A stretch of 64,000 nt of DNA from Hirudo medicinalis (GCA_011800805.1 MPNW01000026.1:11093-75092), one strand, 5' to 3'; numbered from the stretch's first letter, positions 36,701 to 50,286 are shown. The notes: generated from the letters alone by a model not told the origin. A program made the numbers and translations.

Positions 36701-39425
36701 ATAATTGAAAAAGCATAGTTTTCATAAAAAATTGAATGTGATGAAAGTACTTAAAATTGCTTAGATAAACAAATGTGGATGCATTTTTAAAATATTGAAA
36801 TAAAATATTCACTTTGGATGTGAAACAATCTTGTTTTAATTTTTAAAATGACAGAACATCTCTCTTCTGAAATCAGACCAGGTGCCCAGAAAATCACAAT
36901 CATTCCCAAGGCAGGTGGTCAGATAGAAATTCATGGCCTCCAAGAAAGTATTAATCTGTGATATTTTATGATTTTGATTGCATTTTTAACCTTTTTATCT
37001 TCATTTTTAGACCAGCAAATACTTCAGCTTCCAAATGGTGATGTTCATATTGCCACATCCTTGGATACCTCAAACGATGCTCAGAACCTTGCCTTTGTCC
37101 TCGGTCCAAAAATTCCTCTGCCTCAGTTGGACTGCCTCGTTGTTGCTGAGACAAAAGCATCACAAACTGAAGGGACAGGAGAAGAATCTTTGTCGATCGA
37201 AGAAACATGTTCTTCCGTCATTCCTTGTTCGCCATCTTCCGTTTCTACTCAATTCCTCCTGCAGGGTTGATGGATATTTTTTGTAGCATCTGACAGAGCT
37301 TTTTCTCTGTAAAATAAGGAATATTAAATTATGAACATTTTGTAAATGTTTGACAATCAATTTGTTTGTTACAGATTAAGAATTATATACAATTATTAGG
37401 AAATATATTGCAACCTTGTAGTTGTTGGCCAAGCCATGACACATGCTTACAACACCGACATTCGAGAGAGGCTTCTGTTGATGCAGAAGCTCATCCAGCA
37501 GAAATTGCATTCGACCGCATCCAGTGAGGGATTAATAAATGAGGGTCATCTCAGGGCAAACCCAGGCGGAGGAAAGGTCTTGAAAACCACCAGTCCTGCC
37601 CTTAATCAAGAAGAGAAAGAGGACCAATTGAGGTGTCTTGTGTTAATTATGGGATATACAATCTATTTTCTGTTTTAGGATTTATGTTTTTTATGAAGAT
37701 ATTTTTATTTATGCCCATTATTTCAAACTTACACTAAATCTAAGATTTTGTTTTTCAGGATGGCCATATGCAGTCAAGTAATAAGGCAGCTATTGGATGC
37801 CATTGAAAGAAATGAACGATTGGAATCAAAAAATCTCAAGAAGCAAGAAATGACCAAAGGTAAACTGAGGCAAATTGCTGCTGCCAAGTTGGAAGTTGAA
37901 CTGCAGAGAAGCAAGGAGGTGCTCAGGAGAGACATTCTGTACAAAAGAACTCTCATGGTGAAGAAGTTGAGACAGCAAATACAAGTATATAAGTGTTTGT
38001 TTTTTTTTTTAGATTAGATTAGGAAATTATTAGTCGTGTTTTTTTGGTTTAATTCTTTTCAAAAAATCTTTTATTGGTTGATATGGTTATATATGTTATA
38101 CTAATATTTTCATGCAGTTGCAATGTTTAATTTCTAATGATGATGGTGATGTTTGTAAGATGATCATTTCAGACTGGAATAGAGAATGAAAGAGAGCAAC
38201 TAAACATGAGTGAAGTTGAATCGGAATCAAACCTGGACGAAAGGTCACTAAGGAGCCACAAGTCATCTACCTCGGTGCCCAGTGATTCAGAAACGAGTTA
38301 CTTTTCGCCTAAGAAGAAAAAACAAAAACCTGATACTGAAATTGCATCAGCCCAAGAGTTGTACTGTCTTTGCAAAACTCCTTACGACAACTCAAAGTTT
38401 GTCAATTTCATTTTGAAATTTCCATAATTCCCCAATGTCCCTAATAAGTTTTGTATGTTTTGGCTCCCCATATTTCCCATTCACGTGTTGCTTATATAAT
38501 GATTTAGAGAAACAAATGAATGTATTTAAGCAAATGTTATGAAAGAATAATATAAATTTATGAATTTTGCTGAAGTTAAAGGTGTAACAAAGTTGTGTTT
38601 CCAGGTTCTACATAGGATGCGACCGGTGCCAAAATTGGTTTCACGGATCTTGTGTTGGCATAACAAAACCAGAAGCAGAAAAGCTCAGCACATATCTGTG
38701 TCCAAGCTGTAGACAGCCCAACAATAGGTCATCCAAGGAAGATTTGATTCTCATTGATTCTCATTGGGTGGAAATTCAAAAAGTCATGAACAACTTAAAG
38801 GTAGCTTTACAGATGCAAATGCTTTGTAAAAATTGGTGCCTGCTCAGGCATTTTTTATCTTATAATTTTTAGACCCACAGAAGCGCTTGGCCATTCCTTA
38901 GGCCTGTGGATCCAAAAGAGGCCCCTGACTATTACTCAATCATAGCTGAACCAATGGGTGGTTATCTTATACTTTATGGAACAATATTATATTGTATTCA
39001 TGGAGCTATTGTATTATGACCCCAAACTGCAGAAGCACGTTGAGAAAATTTGTAAACTATTATAGCTAAAACATTGCCCTTACATTTTTTTCTGAGCTGT
39101 GGCTAAGTGCCCTTGTCCTGGGACTTGACTAAACAATTTCACTTAAAAAAATGCTTTGCATCATTAAAATTCAGATTGAAAATCTTATTTATTCAACAAC
39201 TAAGACTTCAATGTTACTTTTCTAGATCTATCCACTGTTGAAAAGAAGGTGCAGAGAAGAGAGTACAAGTTGCTGCCAGATTTTATCAACGATGTGATGA
39301 AGATATTCGAAAACTGTCGTTATTACAATGCCCGCACCACAAAGTTCTACAAGTGTGCGGATATTCTAGAAATCTATTTCTCAGATAAACTTAGGACATT
39401 GAGGACGAGATTGAAAATATCCTGA
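30781..39425 (+). CDS. BPTF: BPTF / NURF301, large subunit of the NURF chromatin remodeller
   Basis: About 22 exons; my reading gives roughly 1,700-1,800 residues against about 3,000 in human BPTF, the long Gln-rich middle being absent. In order: Ser/Arg-rich N-terminus; DDT domain (31210-31700, [13 protein letters not shown]); first PHD finger split by an intron ([10 protein letters not shown], then [20 protein letters not shown], 32089-32202); [60 protein letters not shown] with WACLKWDD; coiled region 37750-37985; C-terminal PHD ([28 protein letters not shown]), which keeps the aromatic residues known to read H3K4me3; bromodomain (38876-39425) with the conserved YYN. NURF301 scaffolds ISWI for nucleosome sliding. 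An apparent one-base deletion lies near 31430. One intron has a GC donor (32393). Confidence 0.95.
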
Positions 39426-39558
39426 TTTGGTTCATAAATTAGCTGTCAATGAAGTTTTGATATGAATTGCAATGCTGGAGTTTGTGGGACATTTCCAATG
39501 ACAGTTTCACCCCAAAACTACTTTTGTGTTCAAAAATAGACAATATCCTTCAAGTGTT

Positions 39559-39564
39559 AATAAA
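39559..39564 (+). terminator. Candidate poly(A) signal of BPTF
   Basis: AATAAA lies 134 bases after the BPTF stop codon. A second one (about 39641-39650, ATTAAATAAAC) follows. Both precede the RIC1 stop codon at 39774 on the opposite strand, so the two 3' UTRs must be very short or overlap. Confidence 0.5.
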
Positions 39565-39773
39565 TTTTATTTGTGCCAGATTACTGCATTGCCAGATGAG
39601 TCTCTAAGCACCAATTAGTGCTTTAAATCGAAAGCAACATTAAATAAACATGATTATTTCAAAGACAAATAGAACTAAAATCAATTGCTGTGACTGGCAC
39701 AGAGGTCATGCAACTCTGTTATTGATAGGACTGTCATTTTACAGGATCTATGCCAAATGCAGTTTCTGATTAT

Positions 39774-42700
39774 TCAGGACAAAGTACACATTTTGTCGGA
39801 ACTATCCGCAGAACTTTCTTCGATGGGCTTATCTGCGCAATTTTTGTGGTCCTTTATTTTAATGGTTGTTGTGGGAAAGGTGTGTTCTGCCTCGTTCTTG
39901 TTGGACCCGGTTTGGGGGATGTCTAGTGAATTACATCTTGTAGTTGCTGCCATCTTCTTTGTAGAGGGTGATAAGGCCAAGCTTGATGACTTCTTATCCA
40001 GACTTTCCAGCAGTAGGATATCTTCTTTTATGTCTTCCAGTAAGGTTTTGTAACCATAACTGAATTCAATTAAATTTATGAGAAAAAAGACAATTACTCA
40101 ACCAAATCGACCACCCAACCATTCAGTTTCACTCCATTTCTGAAACTCTTGGATACCATTTGCAAGTCTTTTGATGGATTCTCCTGGTGTTCCTGGCAAA
40201 TAGGCTGAGGAAACGACTCTTGAGAAAAGAGAGGCATCTTGCAGAACGATGCTCACTATGGATAACCACTCCAAGCATCCAGCCTCCATTAACAATTGGA
40301 AGAGGAATCTGATGGAGTCAAATAGTTGTAATTGAACATCGAGCACAGAATGAGGGAATTATTGCATTTCAATAATTGCATTAGTTTTTATCTTTCATTT
40401 AATTATTGAAGCCAGCAATAAATGTTAGGAGATAACAATCATCTCTGCAATGAGAGGCTCACCTGAGCTGCATATTGGCCTGTGGAGGACCTGTTTTCAT
40501 GGCAGCGAGGTCCAAACAAAGTTGTTCAAGCTCACTTGATGTGGTCAAGACTTTCGTGCTGTCGTTCCATGAATCGGTGCTGTCTTGCTCACATATTCCC
40601 GAAGATCCTGCCTCTGATTGGTCCACACTTTCTGTTGAGTAGTTATGATATGTGAAATAAAAGACATTTTTTTTTTAAGATGACATGCTGACCTCTGTTG
40701 GTGCAACTGGCAAGAGAGGATCTTTCACTGGTCAAGTGAGGACTTCCAGACTGAGATGATTTTTGTTCATTATCTACCAGCAAGCAATTGGCTACAGGAT
40801 AAAAATGATAATAACAGTAACTTGCACATGCATTTATTTTGTTAATAATATCACCTAATATTATCAATAAATAATTTATAGCATATTAATTGTATGATTT
40901 CCATGCATTCAAGTGTTGCATTAAAAAACTAATAAGATTTTACTCGATGAAAGCCTCGTCAAGTTACAAATTGGAAGGATTGGGTACGGCCACTTAAAGT
41001 CAGCATGTACAGCTTTTAGGGCACTTACAAAGTCTTCAACTTGAGCAGACGTTAGCCTGAAATGGATTCAAACAATTGAGTCTGTTGAGTTGAGCAAAGT
41101 TTGCTTGAATCACCTTTCTTTCTTGAGCCAACCAACCAGCTGGTAATCTTCCAGATTTGCAGCAAATTTGGCAAGATCACAAAGTTTGTAAGATTTTAGG
41201 AGCTTCTTGGCATGCCTATCAAGGACTGCCTCTATGTTCATTTTTTCACTGAGCTCAATGTCTTTTGTAATGCCAGACACATGGCAACTGGGATGGCCAA
41301 TTTAATCAAGTTAAAACCAAATTAATTCTCAAATGAGAACAAACGTCTGATATGCAATAAACAATATATTCAACTAAAACAATATATAAAATTCAATTTA
41401 AAATGAATTTCAATAATTTTTTGGTTATAATCAAAGGAAAATAAGAGCTCAAAACCTTTTGTTGGACAATGTCTCAGATTTGGGCTTAGGTTTGTTGATT
41501 TGTTTATTGGCAGGCTGATCTCTGGATTGCTCTTCCTTTGAGAGACTCCTCACCCTGACCACACCAGCATGGAGGAATGGGTCAACCATGGATTCAGAAT
41601 TGCTGTTTGATGGTGGGGTATAGAACCCTGGATAAATAGTTTGGCTGTTTTGTCGAATTCTCTTTGGGACTGATGTCTCTTGATTTTCCTCCTCAAGATC
41701 TGTGTGCATTTGCATATCTTTATGCAGATGATATAAAAGAAAAACAATGCATACATTTGCAGAATTTTAGAATATTTTAAGTTACAGATGCTGTTGAGGT
41801 TGCTTTAATAGCACTCACCTATCACTGAAAAATATCGAACCAAGTCCCGAGCCAGGTCCCACGAAGACTCCTCAAGAGCTGCATCCAGCAGGGCAATGGC
41901 ATGCTATTTAAGAAAGAATATTTAAAGAAATATAATTGGCATTATAACATTAAACTATTATTTGTCCATCATAGGACAACTCCCCAGTCTAAAGAGAGCA
42001 GCATTTTTAATGTTTCCAGATAGGAAGAACAAACTCGGGCATTAAGCTTATTACGTGGCAAGACATCAATAAAAGCACTTTTTAAAATATGAAAGATCCC
42101 ACAATGACTTGAAAACATTGAAACACCATCTACAGATAATATCTGTGGCAATCTATCATTCAGTTGTTCCTCTCACAAGGACACATGGCTGATTTATGAA
42201 TTCGTAGCATTTGACATTTCGTTTCACCTGATGAGCTTGTCTGGGCTTTTCAAGATTTTGAAGAATGATGAGATATGAAGCAGCCATATCCAATTTTCTT
42301 AGCGTCAGACATTCCTAGGTGAAATTGAAAAGGTTTTAGAACATTAAGATGTTGATCACTTGTAATCAATGTAACCAACACTGAACATATTTAATATTTA
42401 CTATTACTAATAATAGTAACTTCAAAAGTGTTGTGGTGAGAGCCAATCAGAGTGAAGCGTGCCAAAAGACAATAGAATGTCGACTATAAAGAGCCTCTGG
42501 CTACTGCTTGCACTCTCTCTCTCTCTCGCTTAGTGACCGTGTATATTAACTTGCTGTCAGTTAATAAACTCGTACATTTTCTAGTTAGTTCTCTTCTCAA
42601 TTCATGCGATATAACAAAAAGGAAACATGATCAATGAACCGAATACCCACTTTGAACAATTCCACTGGGCTGCCTACAACACTGAAGAAATAGCCCCAAA

Positions 42701-45700
42701 CGGCAACATCCGATTTCCTGGCACAGTGAGCAATTGTCTGCAAGTACTCAGGGAATTCTTCAACAAAAGCAACCACACGAGGAAGGAGAGCATCTTGAAT
42801 TAAGCATCAAACTGAATGTTAGGCCAACGAGAATCATTGACATAAATATGGCTTAATAATGCAACAATCATTGCTTTAGTTACTCCTGTTATCGACTATA
42901 TCAAATCACATTTAATCAGCATCATCAAATATGGCTAAAAATAACCACCAACCAGGAATTGGTTCTTTGGAGGTGGCCTCTTCTTCAAGGACTTCATGGA
43001 TAAGCAATTCCAATACATGAGGAAAATATACAAGATTTGTACAACTGTGTGCTATTTCCAGGGCATGAACTCCCAAGCTGAGAAATTAAAGAAAGTGAGT
43101 AAACATTTGATTCCTGTTGATTATTGTATTTATTGTCACAAATACTTGAAAACAAATAATGATTAAGTCACATACTTTCTTCTGAGTAGCTGCCTCAAAA
43201 TGTGATGAAGATAAACCTGACTCTACAATGCAAAACCTCCTTACATTTTGCATGTCAGCATTTTAAATTGTAGAATATTTTGAATAATTAAGTTTAAAAA
43301 GACAACATGTGCACCAAACAGTCATGTATTTGTTCTTACAGTTCTCTCCAACTGCAGGAAGGGAAACCTTGATTGGTTGTTTACATTCGAATAAGTCACA
43401 GCTTCACTGATGGCACCCAGAATTATTCCAGCCTCAAAGAGCATAGCTTTAAAACAAGTTTAATAAAAAATATAAATAATAATAATAACAACAAAAATGG
43501 ATCTTAATCACCTAGAGGATAAATGTCAGCAGCAAATGGTAACATGATCCTTTTTGACAAAAAGCCTTTATTTTTTCCTTGATCCTCCCTCAAATGCAGT
43601 GGAAGCCACACTTTGATTCCTAACAATTTCAAACAAAACAGGATGTGAAAATCTACTAAGTGACCCAGAAAATGCTTCATCTAATATGTGGAATGGCAGC
43701 ATGGATTCTAACATTGTTATGGGAGCACCATTCCAATAATCTAGTTACATCATGGACATTGATCCAGAGCAACAACAATTCAAAAATATATCCTCCATTT
43801 GGCAATAAATATATCCCATTGCAGTACTTCATCTCAGAACATAAAATACAATGATTCACAAGCAAACATCACAACCATGCATACCATTGCAAGATCTCGA
43901 ATCAAAAGTCAAATATTAGTCATTTCACAAACAAGTCATGTTGATTGCACCTGATGACCCACATCCCAACCATAGGGCATTGGTTAAGTGAGGTTTTTGT
44001 TGATCTGATTTCCAGGATAACCAGACATTTTCTACAGAAGAGGCCACAATTATAGGAGCCATGAATGATATCTGAAAACCATAAAGCAACTTGGAGTCAC
44101 CAAGAATTAAAAGATATTTTCAATGAATGAACAAGAAGGCAAACCCAATTCTTGTGAGGAGAGACTTCACTCGATTGCTCTCTCTGGAAAAGTAGTAAAC
44201 GCCCAGCAACATTTATTAATATGCTTTCAGCATCTTTGGTGTCTCTCAGTTTTTTTGTAGATCCTTGATCAAAAAGTGAATTTGACATAAACATGTAAAT
44301 GCAAAGATTTTAATTGCAGCACTAAGTGTTCATCCAAAACCAACCTGAATCTGTTTGGAGAGAAGTGAGAGTTATGGAAACAACATTAGATGGGTGCAAG
44401 ATGAAGTTGCTGATGTTGATTTCCTGGAGTTTTGTCATGTTTACTTCTGTGGCTGTTCGTAAAGACATGAAAAACTTGAAAAATAACTCATCTAGAAAGC
44501 TAAAATAGGAACCAACAGTTTGCAGACGTCTTGGTGGTGACATTGTAGATGCAAATAACACAGTCTGAGAGCAACACAATCACAAGATCGGAAAAAACAT
44601 TGAGCAGGACAATGGGACAACTTGTTGGCACAATGCAAGCAAATGTGTTGTCGAGCTTACAATCTCGAGAATAAAATCTGATCTGAAAAAAAGATCAGTC
44701 TAATTAAATTTTTAAATAAATATTTTAGAAATTTCTCTCACCAAATAACACTAGTAAGTAATAAAATACTGTTTAAAATGCTAAAAAATCAGAAGAAGCA
44801 GAATGAAAATTCATCTTTAGGCAATAAAAGTTAGAATCACCTCATCTCTCGTGTCGACCAAGTTGAAGCAAGCGACGCATACAAAGTCTCTGAACCAAGT
44901 CAATCCTCCAGTTACGATCATATCTCTTTCCTTAAAAATCAATAATTATTTGAATTAATATTAAAAATTACCTGAAAATCAGTTACATAATTATTTCATC
45001 AATTATTTGCTGTTTGACACCTGTGATTCATTTCCAAACATCCTCCACTTCCTTGATGACAGATTGTAGTGAACAAAACCCCTCCTGCCTGCCACAGCAA
45101 TCCAGTGACCAGACGTACTGATTGCAGTATACTGATGGAAAAGACAAAATATGCATCTATTAGGAAGAAATTCTTTAATTCAACTAAGAAATATGAAATT
45201 CACCCTGATTGGCCAGTTATTGATGAGATACGAGGATGGCAGATTCATGATATGCCACTGTCGGTTGCCGACAATGGCCGACGGCGATTGATGGCTGGAA
45301 ATGGAAGATTCCCCGAGTCCATCCTCGGGATTGAGGTACAGTCTGTCTTCGCCCTGCAGCATCAGGTGGACCTGATTGCCCTGGTAAAATTAAAAATTAA
45401 TGCAATTTGAATTTACACTAGTACAATTACGATATAAATTAAAAACTAATTAAGTCCACATAAATTGCTTATTACCCAAATTAGGAATCACATTAGAACT
45501 GAAAATAAGCCATAAATGTAAGAGAATCACCAAGTGATAACTGATAAAATGACCCACCAAACATGGATTGGCACTAAGCGAACTTTTGACAAAGTTTAGA
45601 ATGAGTAACGAGGATGATGACAGTCGAGGTGAACCTTCCTCGTCATTACTATTTGCAAGTTGTTCACTTTCATTTCCATTCTCAACCATCCAAAGATGAT

Positions 45701-48428
45701 ATCCTTCACATCCCCACTCCTGCAAAACAAAATGTCCATTTACATGCCATCAACCACACCTCCTCATGGATATTATGAGCTGATGGAGATAATTCAATTA
45801 CAGAATGCATTTAACATTTGGAAATATAACTATATCAATAATAAAATAATAATAATTTATCAATAATAAAATAATATATCAATAATAAAATAATAATATA
45901 TCAATAACAAAATAATCATAGCACTAACAAAAGACACAAATTTCCTGAGAAGGTTTTGGCTGCCATCATTTGGCCTGAATAGAAGTGAAGATGAATTCAC
46001 ATTGAAGGCATTAACAAAAAAAATATAAATGATAATCATCAAGCAATCCAACCCAAACTGATTCCCAATAGACTGCAGGAGGAGAGATCCAAAGACACTC
46101 CAAATTGCAAAACCACCTCTCTTCCAAGCCATTGCAAGAGCTGAACCATCACTCGTGTACTTCATCACCTGCACTGCTCCACACACCTGCCCGGCATCTG
46201 CACGAGAGGGAATGCATAATAAATGGATTTTTAGAAGAAATTTATGTAAAATGTATAATTATAGACCTGGGAAATCCTTGCATGAGATGATCAACCGGTG
46301 TGAGATGAGAAGGGATCCTGTAGCACCATCCAAGTAATATACCAGTCCCTGACCACTGTGTCACAAACAAGAACGAAATGCATCAACCACAGTGATATTC
46401 ACTTAATGACAATTATAAAATTTAAAATTTAATTGTCTTAAAAATACTTCAATGTAACTCTGTAACTGGGAGATCATTCAATTCCAACCTTGAATCCCCG
46501 AAAGCGATGAGTGCAAATTTGTGATTGATGCAAACACAAGTCGCAGAATTCGTTTCCAATGCCCAGACTCCAACAACCTGCTGCAAGATGAAATTAATTG
46601 ATGGCTAGTCCATTTGAATTGAAAATGGATAAAATTTGTGCGAAGGTGCTCACGTGCGGTTCAAATTTCATACTGTTGGCAGCAAGAAAGGCTCCCCTTC
46701 CATCTGACAGCACCACGGCAAATCCGCCCATCTGCGGGCTGTAATCGAGGCAAGACACAAAGACGTGCGCATTATTCAGCTGGGTGGCTACAAAAATCAT
46801 TCCAAATGAATTGTTAGTCGAGCAAAACTGAAATGACCTCTCACATCTGGAATGCTGAAGATCTGCAGAGAATGGCAGAGAAGCCAATTCAATGGTGGAA
46901 TTTGATTTGATCACTGCTTCAGACCAACAAACTCTCTGCAACAATCCTCGTCCACTCGATATCATCAGCTCGTCTCTCAATGTTGACATGCTAACAAGAA
47001 AACAAATAAATTTGATGCTTGTAATAGAGACTGCATTAAAATATTATAATTACATAAACATTCAAACAATATCAAAACATTTATTTTTTTTAACATTGGA
47101 ATGAGCATAAGCAATTGCAGTCACAAAGCCATTGCATTAATTGAATATATGGACCTGGTAACTCCTCCAATGATCTGCATGTGATGGGACCTTAAAATTG
47201 TTAGTGAGGGAATGGATTGAAAGTCTGTGAGGCTGTCATCATGAATTACTTCAGAATTAATTCTGTGATGAAAAAGATAAATAAGATAGATAAGAAATCT
47301 AAAAATTAGTAATGTCACCTTTGCTCATAACATGTGTGTGAATTCTTGACCTTCTCAACTTTGAAAAATATAATATGGCCATTTGTAGTCTAAAAACATC
47401 CAAAATAAATAATGAAGCCCATAGTTTAAAAAATCATTTAACTCAATAAATTTCATTTTAAATGAAACCAGTAGCCCCAAATTGATTATTTTAGTAAAAA
47501 CAAACGAGTATGGACTCAAATCAGCTTAGCTTGATACTTACAGCTACAGCTATGTGTGTAGAATCAGGTTTCCAAAGGCAAAAGAGATTTTCCCCAAACT
47601 GATGCAGGCATGAAAGAGATCTTCTGAGACTCGTTATTTCGACATGAGGCTGAAATCAAAGTACATGACAAGCTTAGCAGTGTTAGAAAGAAAAATTTGA
47701 TTTCATTTACAAAATAAATGTAGTTATTTATTTGTCAACTCAAGTTTCATGCATTAGATATTTCCAAATCATTAGATATTGATACATATTATTGATCCAT
47801 CCAATTGCATTATTTGTTGATCATTACTGGCTATTCGAGTGAGTACTTCATTTCTGAATAGGTAAGCCCTCTCATAAGTTTGGATAAATAAATAACATAA
47901 ATAATCAAAATTGTTGCAAAAAAGTGAAATCAAATATGCTTTAAATTATTATGTAAGGATCCTGAATTTAAACTGGAATTTTACAGAGAAATCACAAATA
48001 AGTTTTAAAAAATTTGTCCAAAATCTAATTTTTATTGTCAGTGTAGACTTGTGATTTAAGCAAAACATAATAAATACAACTTAACTACTTGATTCACTCG
48101 AGCATCTGATTTATTTTCATAAACATTAGAAGTACAATTGGGAATCATCATATTTTAATGAATAGGAGAATGAGTCAACTATAGTAATCTTCATTTCAAA
48201 ATAAAATTCAATTTCAAGTCATCATATTAAAAAACAAAGAATATTAAATTTCATAAAAAACATGAAAGGAACATAAATAATAATTACTTTGCAGAACCAA
48301 ATTCCCACAGTTCTTTCACTAAGGACTGCATTGAATAATTTATCATAACTTGATGCCACATGTATTAAGAGACTATGATCATTGTAATGGACTTTCAGAT
48401 GTTTTGGCCATCCAATAGGGAAATACAT
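39774..48428 (-). CDS. RIC1: RIC1 homologue, subunit of the RIC1-RGP1 guanine-exchange complex for Rab6
   Basis: The start codon at 48428 opens the family's N-terminal signature ([11 protein letters not shown], first exon to 48288). WD40-like blade exons follow, for example [14 protein letters not shown] (about 47555), [33 protein letters not shown] (46160-46100), [10 protein letters not shown] (45720), [30 protein letters not shown] (45360-45210) and [14 protein letters not shown] (44920). The C-terminal RIC1 domain includes [10 protein letters not shown] (40530), then [18 protein letters not shown] (junction into 40308-40120) and the last exon 40059-39774 ([14 protein letters not shown]). 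The protein works with RGP1 at the Golgi to activate Rab6 for retrograde transport. The penultimate exon's donor is GTTGGG. An intron holds a solo LTR on the opposite strand. The 3' end converges on BPTF. Confidence 0.93.
42429..42616 (+). mobile_element. Solo LTR (Ty3/gypsy-like) with perfect 5-bp target duplication
   Basis: The 188-bp unit begins TGTTGTGGTGAGAGCC and ends GCGATATAACA, with TGTT/AACA inverted ends. It is flanked on both sides by AAAAG (42424-42428 and 42617-42621). Inside, ACTATAAAGAGCC (TATA) is followed 80 bases later by TTAATAAACTCG (poly(A) signal), giving plus orientation. A five-base duplication is usual for Ty3/gypsy integrases. It sits in a RIC1 intron, opposite to the gene. 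Confidence 0.9.
45838..45925. repeat. A-T-rich tandem repeat, unit about 21 bp
   Basis: Units of the form TATCAATAATAAAATAATAA repeat about four times with small changes in a RIC1 intron. Confidence 0.7.
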
Positions 48429-50286
48429 AGTAATATCTGATAAAATGAAATATTCAATTTAATTAATGAAATATAATCTTGCATTAGAAATGCAATGCAT
48501 TTTAACAAGCATACATAAAAATTGATCCCTCTACACTACTTCGAAAGACTACCTCTATAATAATAAGAAAATCTAAATTTACAATTTTAAATGAGGGAAA
48601 CCAATAACAAGCAAATGTTTACATTTTTAACATCATCCAGTCACTTCTCAATCTAAAAGTTCGAATCTATAATTTTTTTTACGTAAAGTTACTATAGATC
48701 AATAAATCTAAAACCAAATCAAACAAAAACCCGCCATTAAATAGTGCAATAATACTTTTTAGAACACTTTACGACTACTTACTTCAACACAATCACAGCC
48801 ACTTAGTAAACATTATTAAATAATATCTAAAAGTGAAGCAAAATAGTCTAGTTATATAGCTTTATGCAAAAACATCAAATTTTTGGAAAATTATTTAACG
48901 ATTAATAACAATACATTTTTAAAAACGTTAAACACAAGTTTTGTATTAAAATATGTTTCGTGAATATCACAATGTAATTGTTAGATTCAACATTAAAACA
49001 TTTGACAAAACAGTGACTGGGAAAACATGAGCCGTTACTTTAAAAGCTAATTGTGCTTTAATATTCGAATGCCAATAGAGTTGCCGACTTTAAATTGATA
49101 ATAATTGACGAAAACGTTAATTTTATGAATTGACTAGTTGGAGAATCAGGCGCTGTCTGTGTAATTTACCGTAGCACATCGCATTTAATAGGTCTAACAT
49201 AAAGACATTTGATAGTAACTAGGAAAGCATAAACCATTAGAAGTCTACAAGCTAACTGTGCTTTAAATACTTGAATATCGATAGAATCGACGATAATAAA
49301 TGTGTTATTCGACCAGGACATTAATTCTATGAATGAATTCTAAATAGCCAAAGTTCAATAAAATGATTGTGTAACCTCATCTAAATAATAATCTTGCCTC
49401 TTAGATACGATTTACATAATAAATTAATCAATAACTTAAAGCACAGAAAACTCAAACTTCACTTCACACTAAATTATGTTTGTAACTTCTTTTGATGTGA
49501 CAACCCGAAACCTGCACACATTCCACTAAAAACACCCACAATTTTTTTATCCAAGCAGACAATAATTAGTTCAGCGCTAAAGCGACAAATAACAAAACCG
49601 AAGCATTTTATTAAAGCAAGCCCTTTCAATCAGGTACGATCCTCTTTACATTATGTTGATGCTGACCCACGCGACCTAAACGGCGACTCATCCCTAGAAA
49701 TCCTAGAAGGAATCTATTGCCTATCACAGAGGTATTTTCATCGTGCTTAGAAAAATATTTTATCTCTTCTCCCCAAATGCTCCACAAGCTTATTAAGTTC
49801 CGATCTTTGCCAAAGCATATATAAGATTTAACGTTTATTAGATATACTATGCGACTCAGGTTCGCATGCATTCACTAGACAAAAAAATAACAAAAGCTCT
49901 GATAGCAGCACCAAGTGTCACACATAATTCAAGATTTGGAATAGAATGTTTATTTCAAGACATTTGCAGATCAACATGCCACAGTAAGAATCTAAAAAAA
50001 ACCCCAATATATTCATGGGTACAACCAAAAATAAAGTGAATTTGACTTAAATTGCTTTATCTCACTTTAATAGCAGCATAATATTAAAGTGGCCATTAAC
50101 CCCTTTAACAATTCAAATACATCTTAGATTAAAGCAACATGCAAATCATAACATAATGAGGCTTCTTTTTGTCAGTCTTTCATCATCCTGTAAAATTAAA
50201 GTAAATCAACAAAAACTTTAGCAACACTTGAAACTTTATGACCACGTTATTTATACAAAGACTGAAAATAAACAAATAGCTCATTC
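48429..50286. other. RIC1 upstream region and spacer to intersectin
   Basis: No supported gene. It holds a diverged direct duplication (48975-49150 and 49182-49345) and the likely 5' UTR and promoter of RIC1. At the right end are 3' UTR sequences of intersectin. Confidence 0.5.
48975..49345. repeat. Diverged tandem duplication, two copies offset by about 207 bp
   Basis: Copy 1 (from about 48975) and copy 2 (from about 49182) share ACATTTGA at 48998 and 49205, AAGCTAA(T/C)TGTGCTTTAA, an AATATCGATAGA / GCCAATAGAGTTG block, GATAATAA and TTAATTTTATGAATTGA / TTAATTCTATGAATGAA. Similarity is moderate, so the duplication is old. It lies 550-900 bases upstream of the RIC1 ATG. Confidence 0.65.

Noticed and set aside
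45069..45410. 113-codon plus-strand frame as a gene
   Set aside because: It is antisense to RIC1 exons whose minus-strand translation is clearly conserved.
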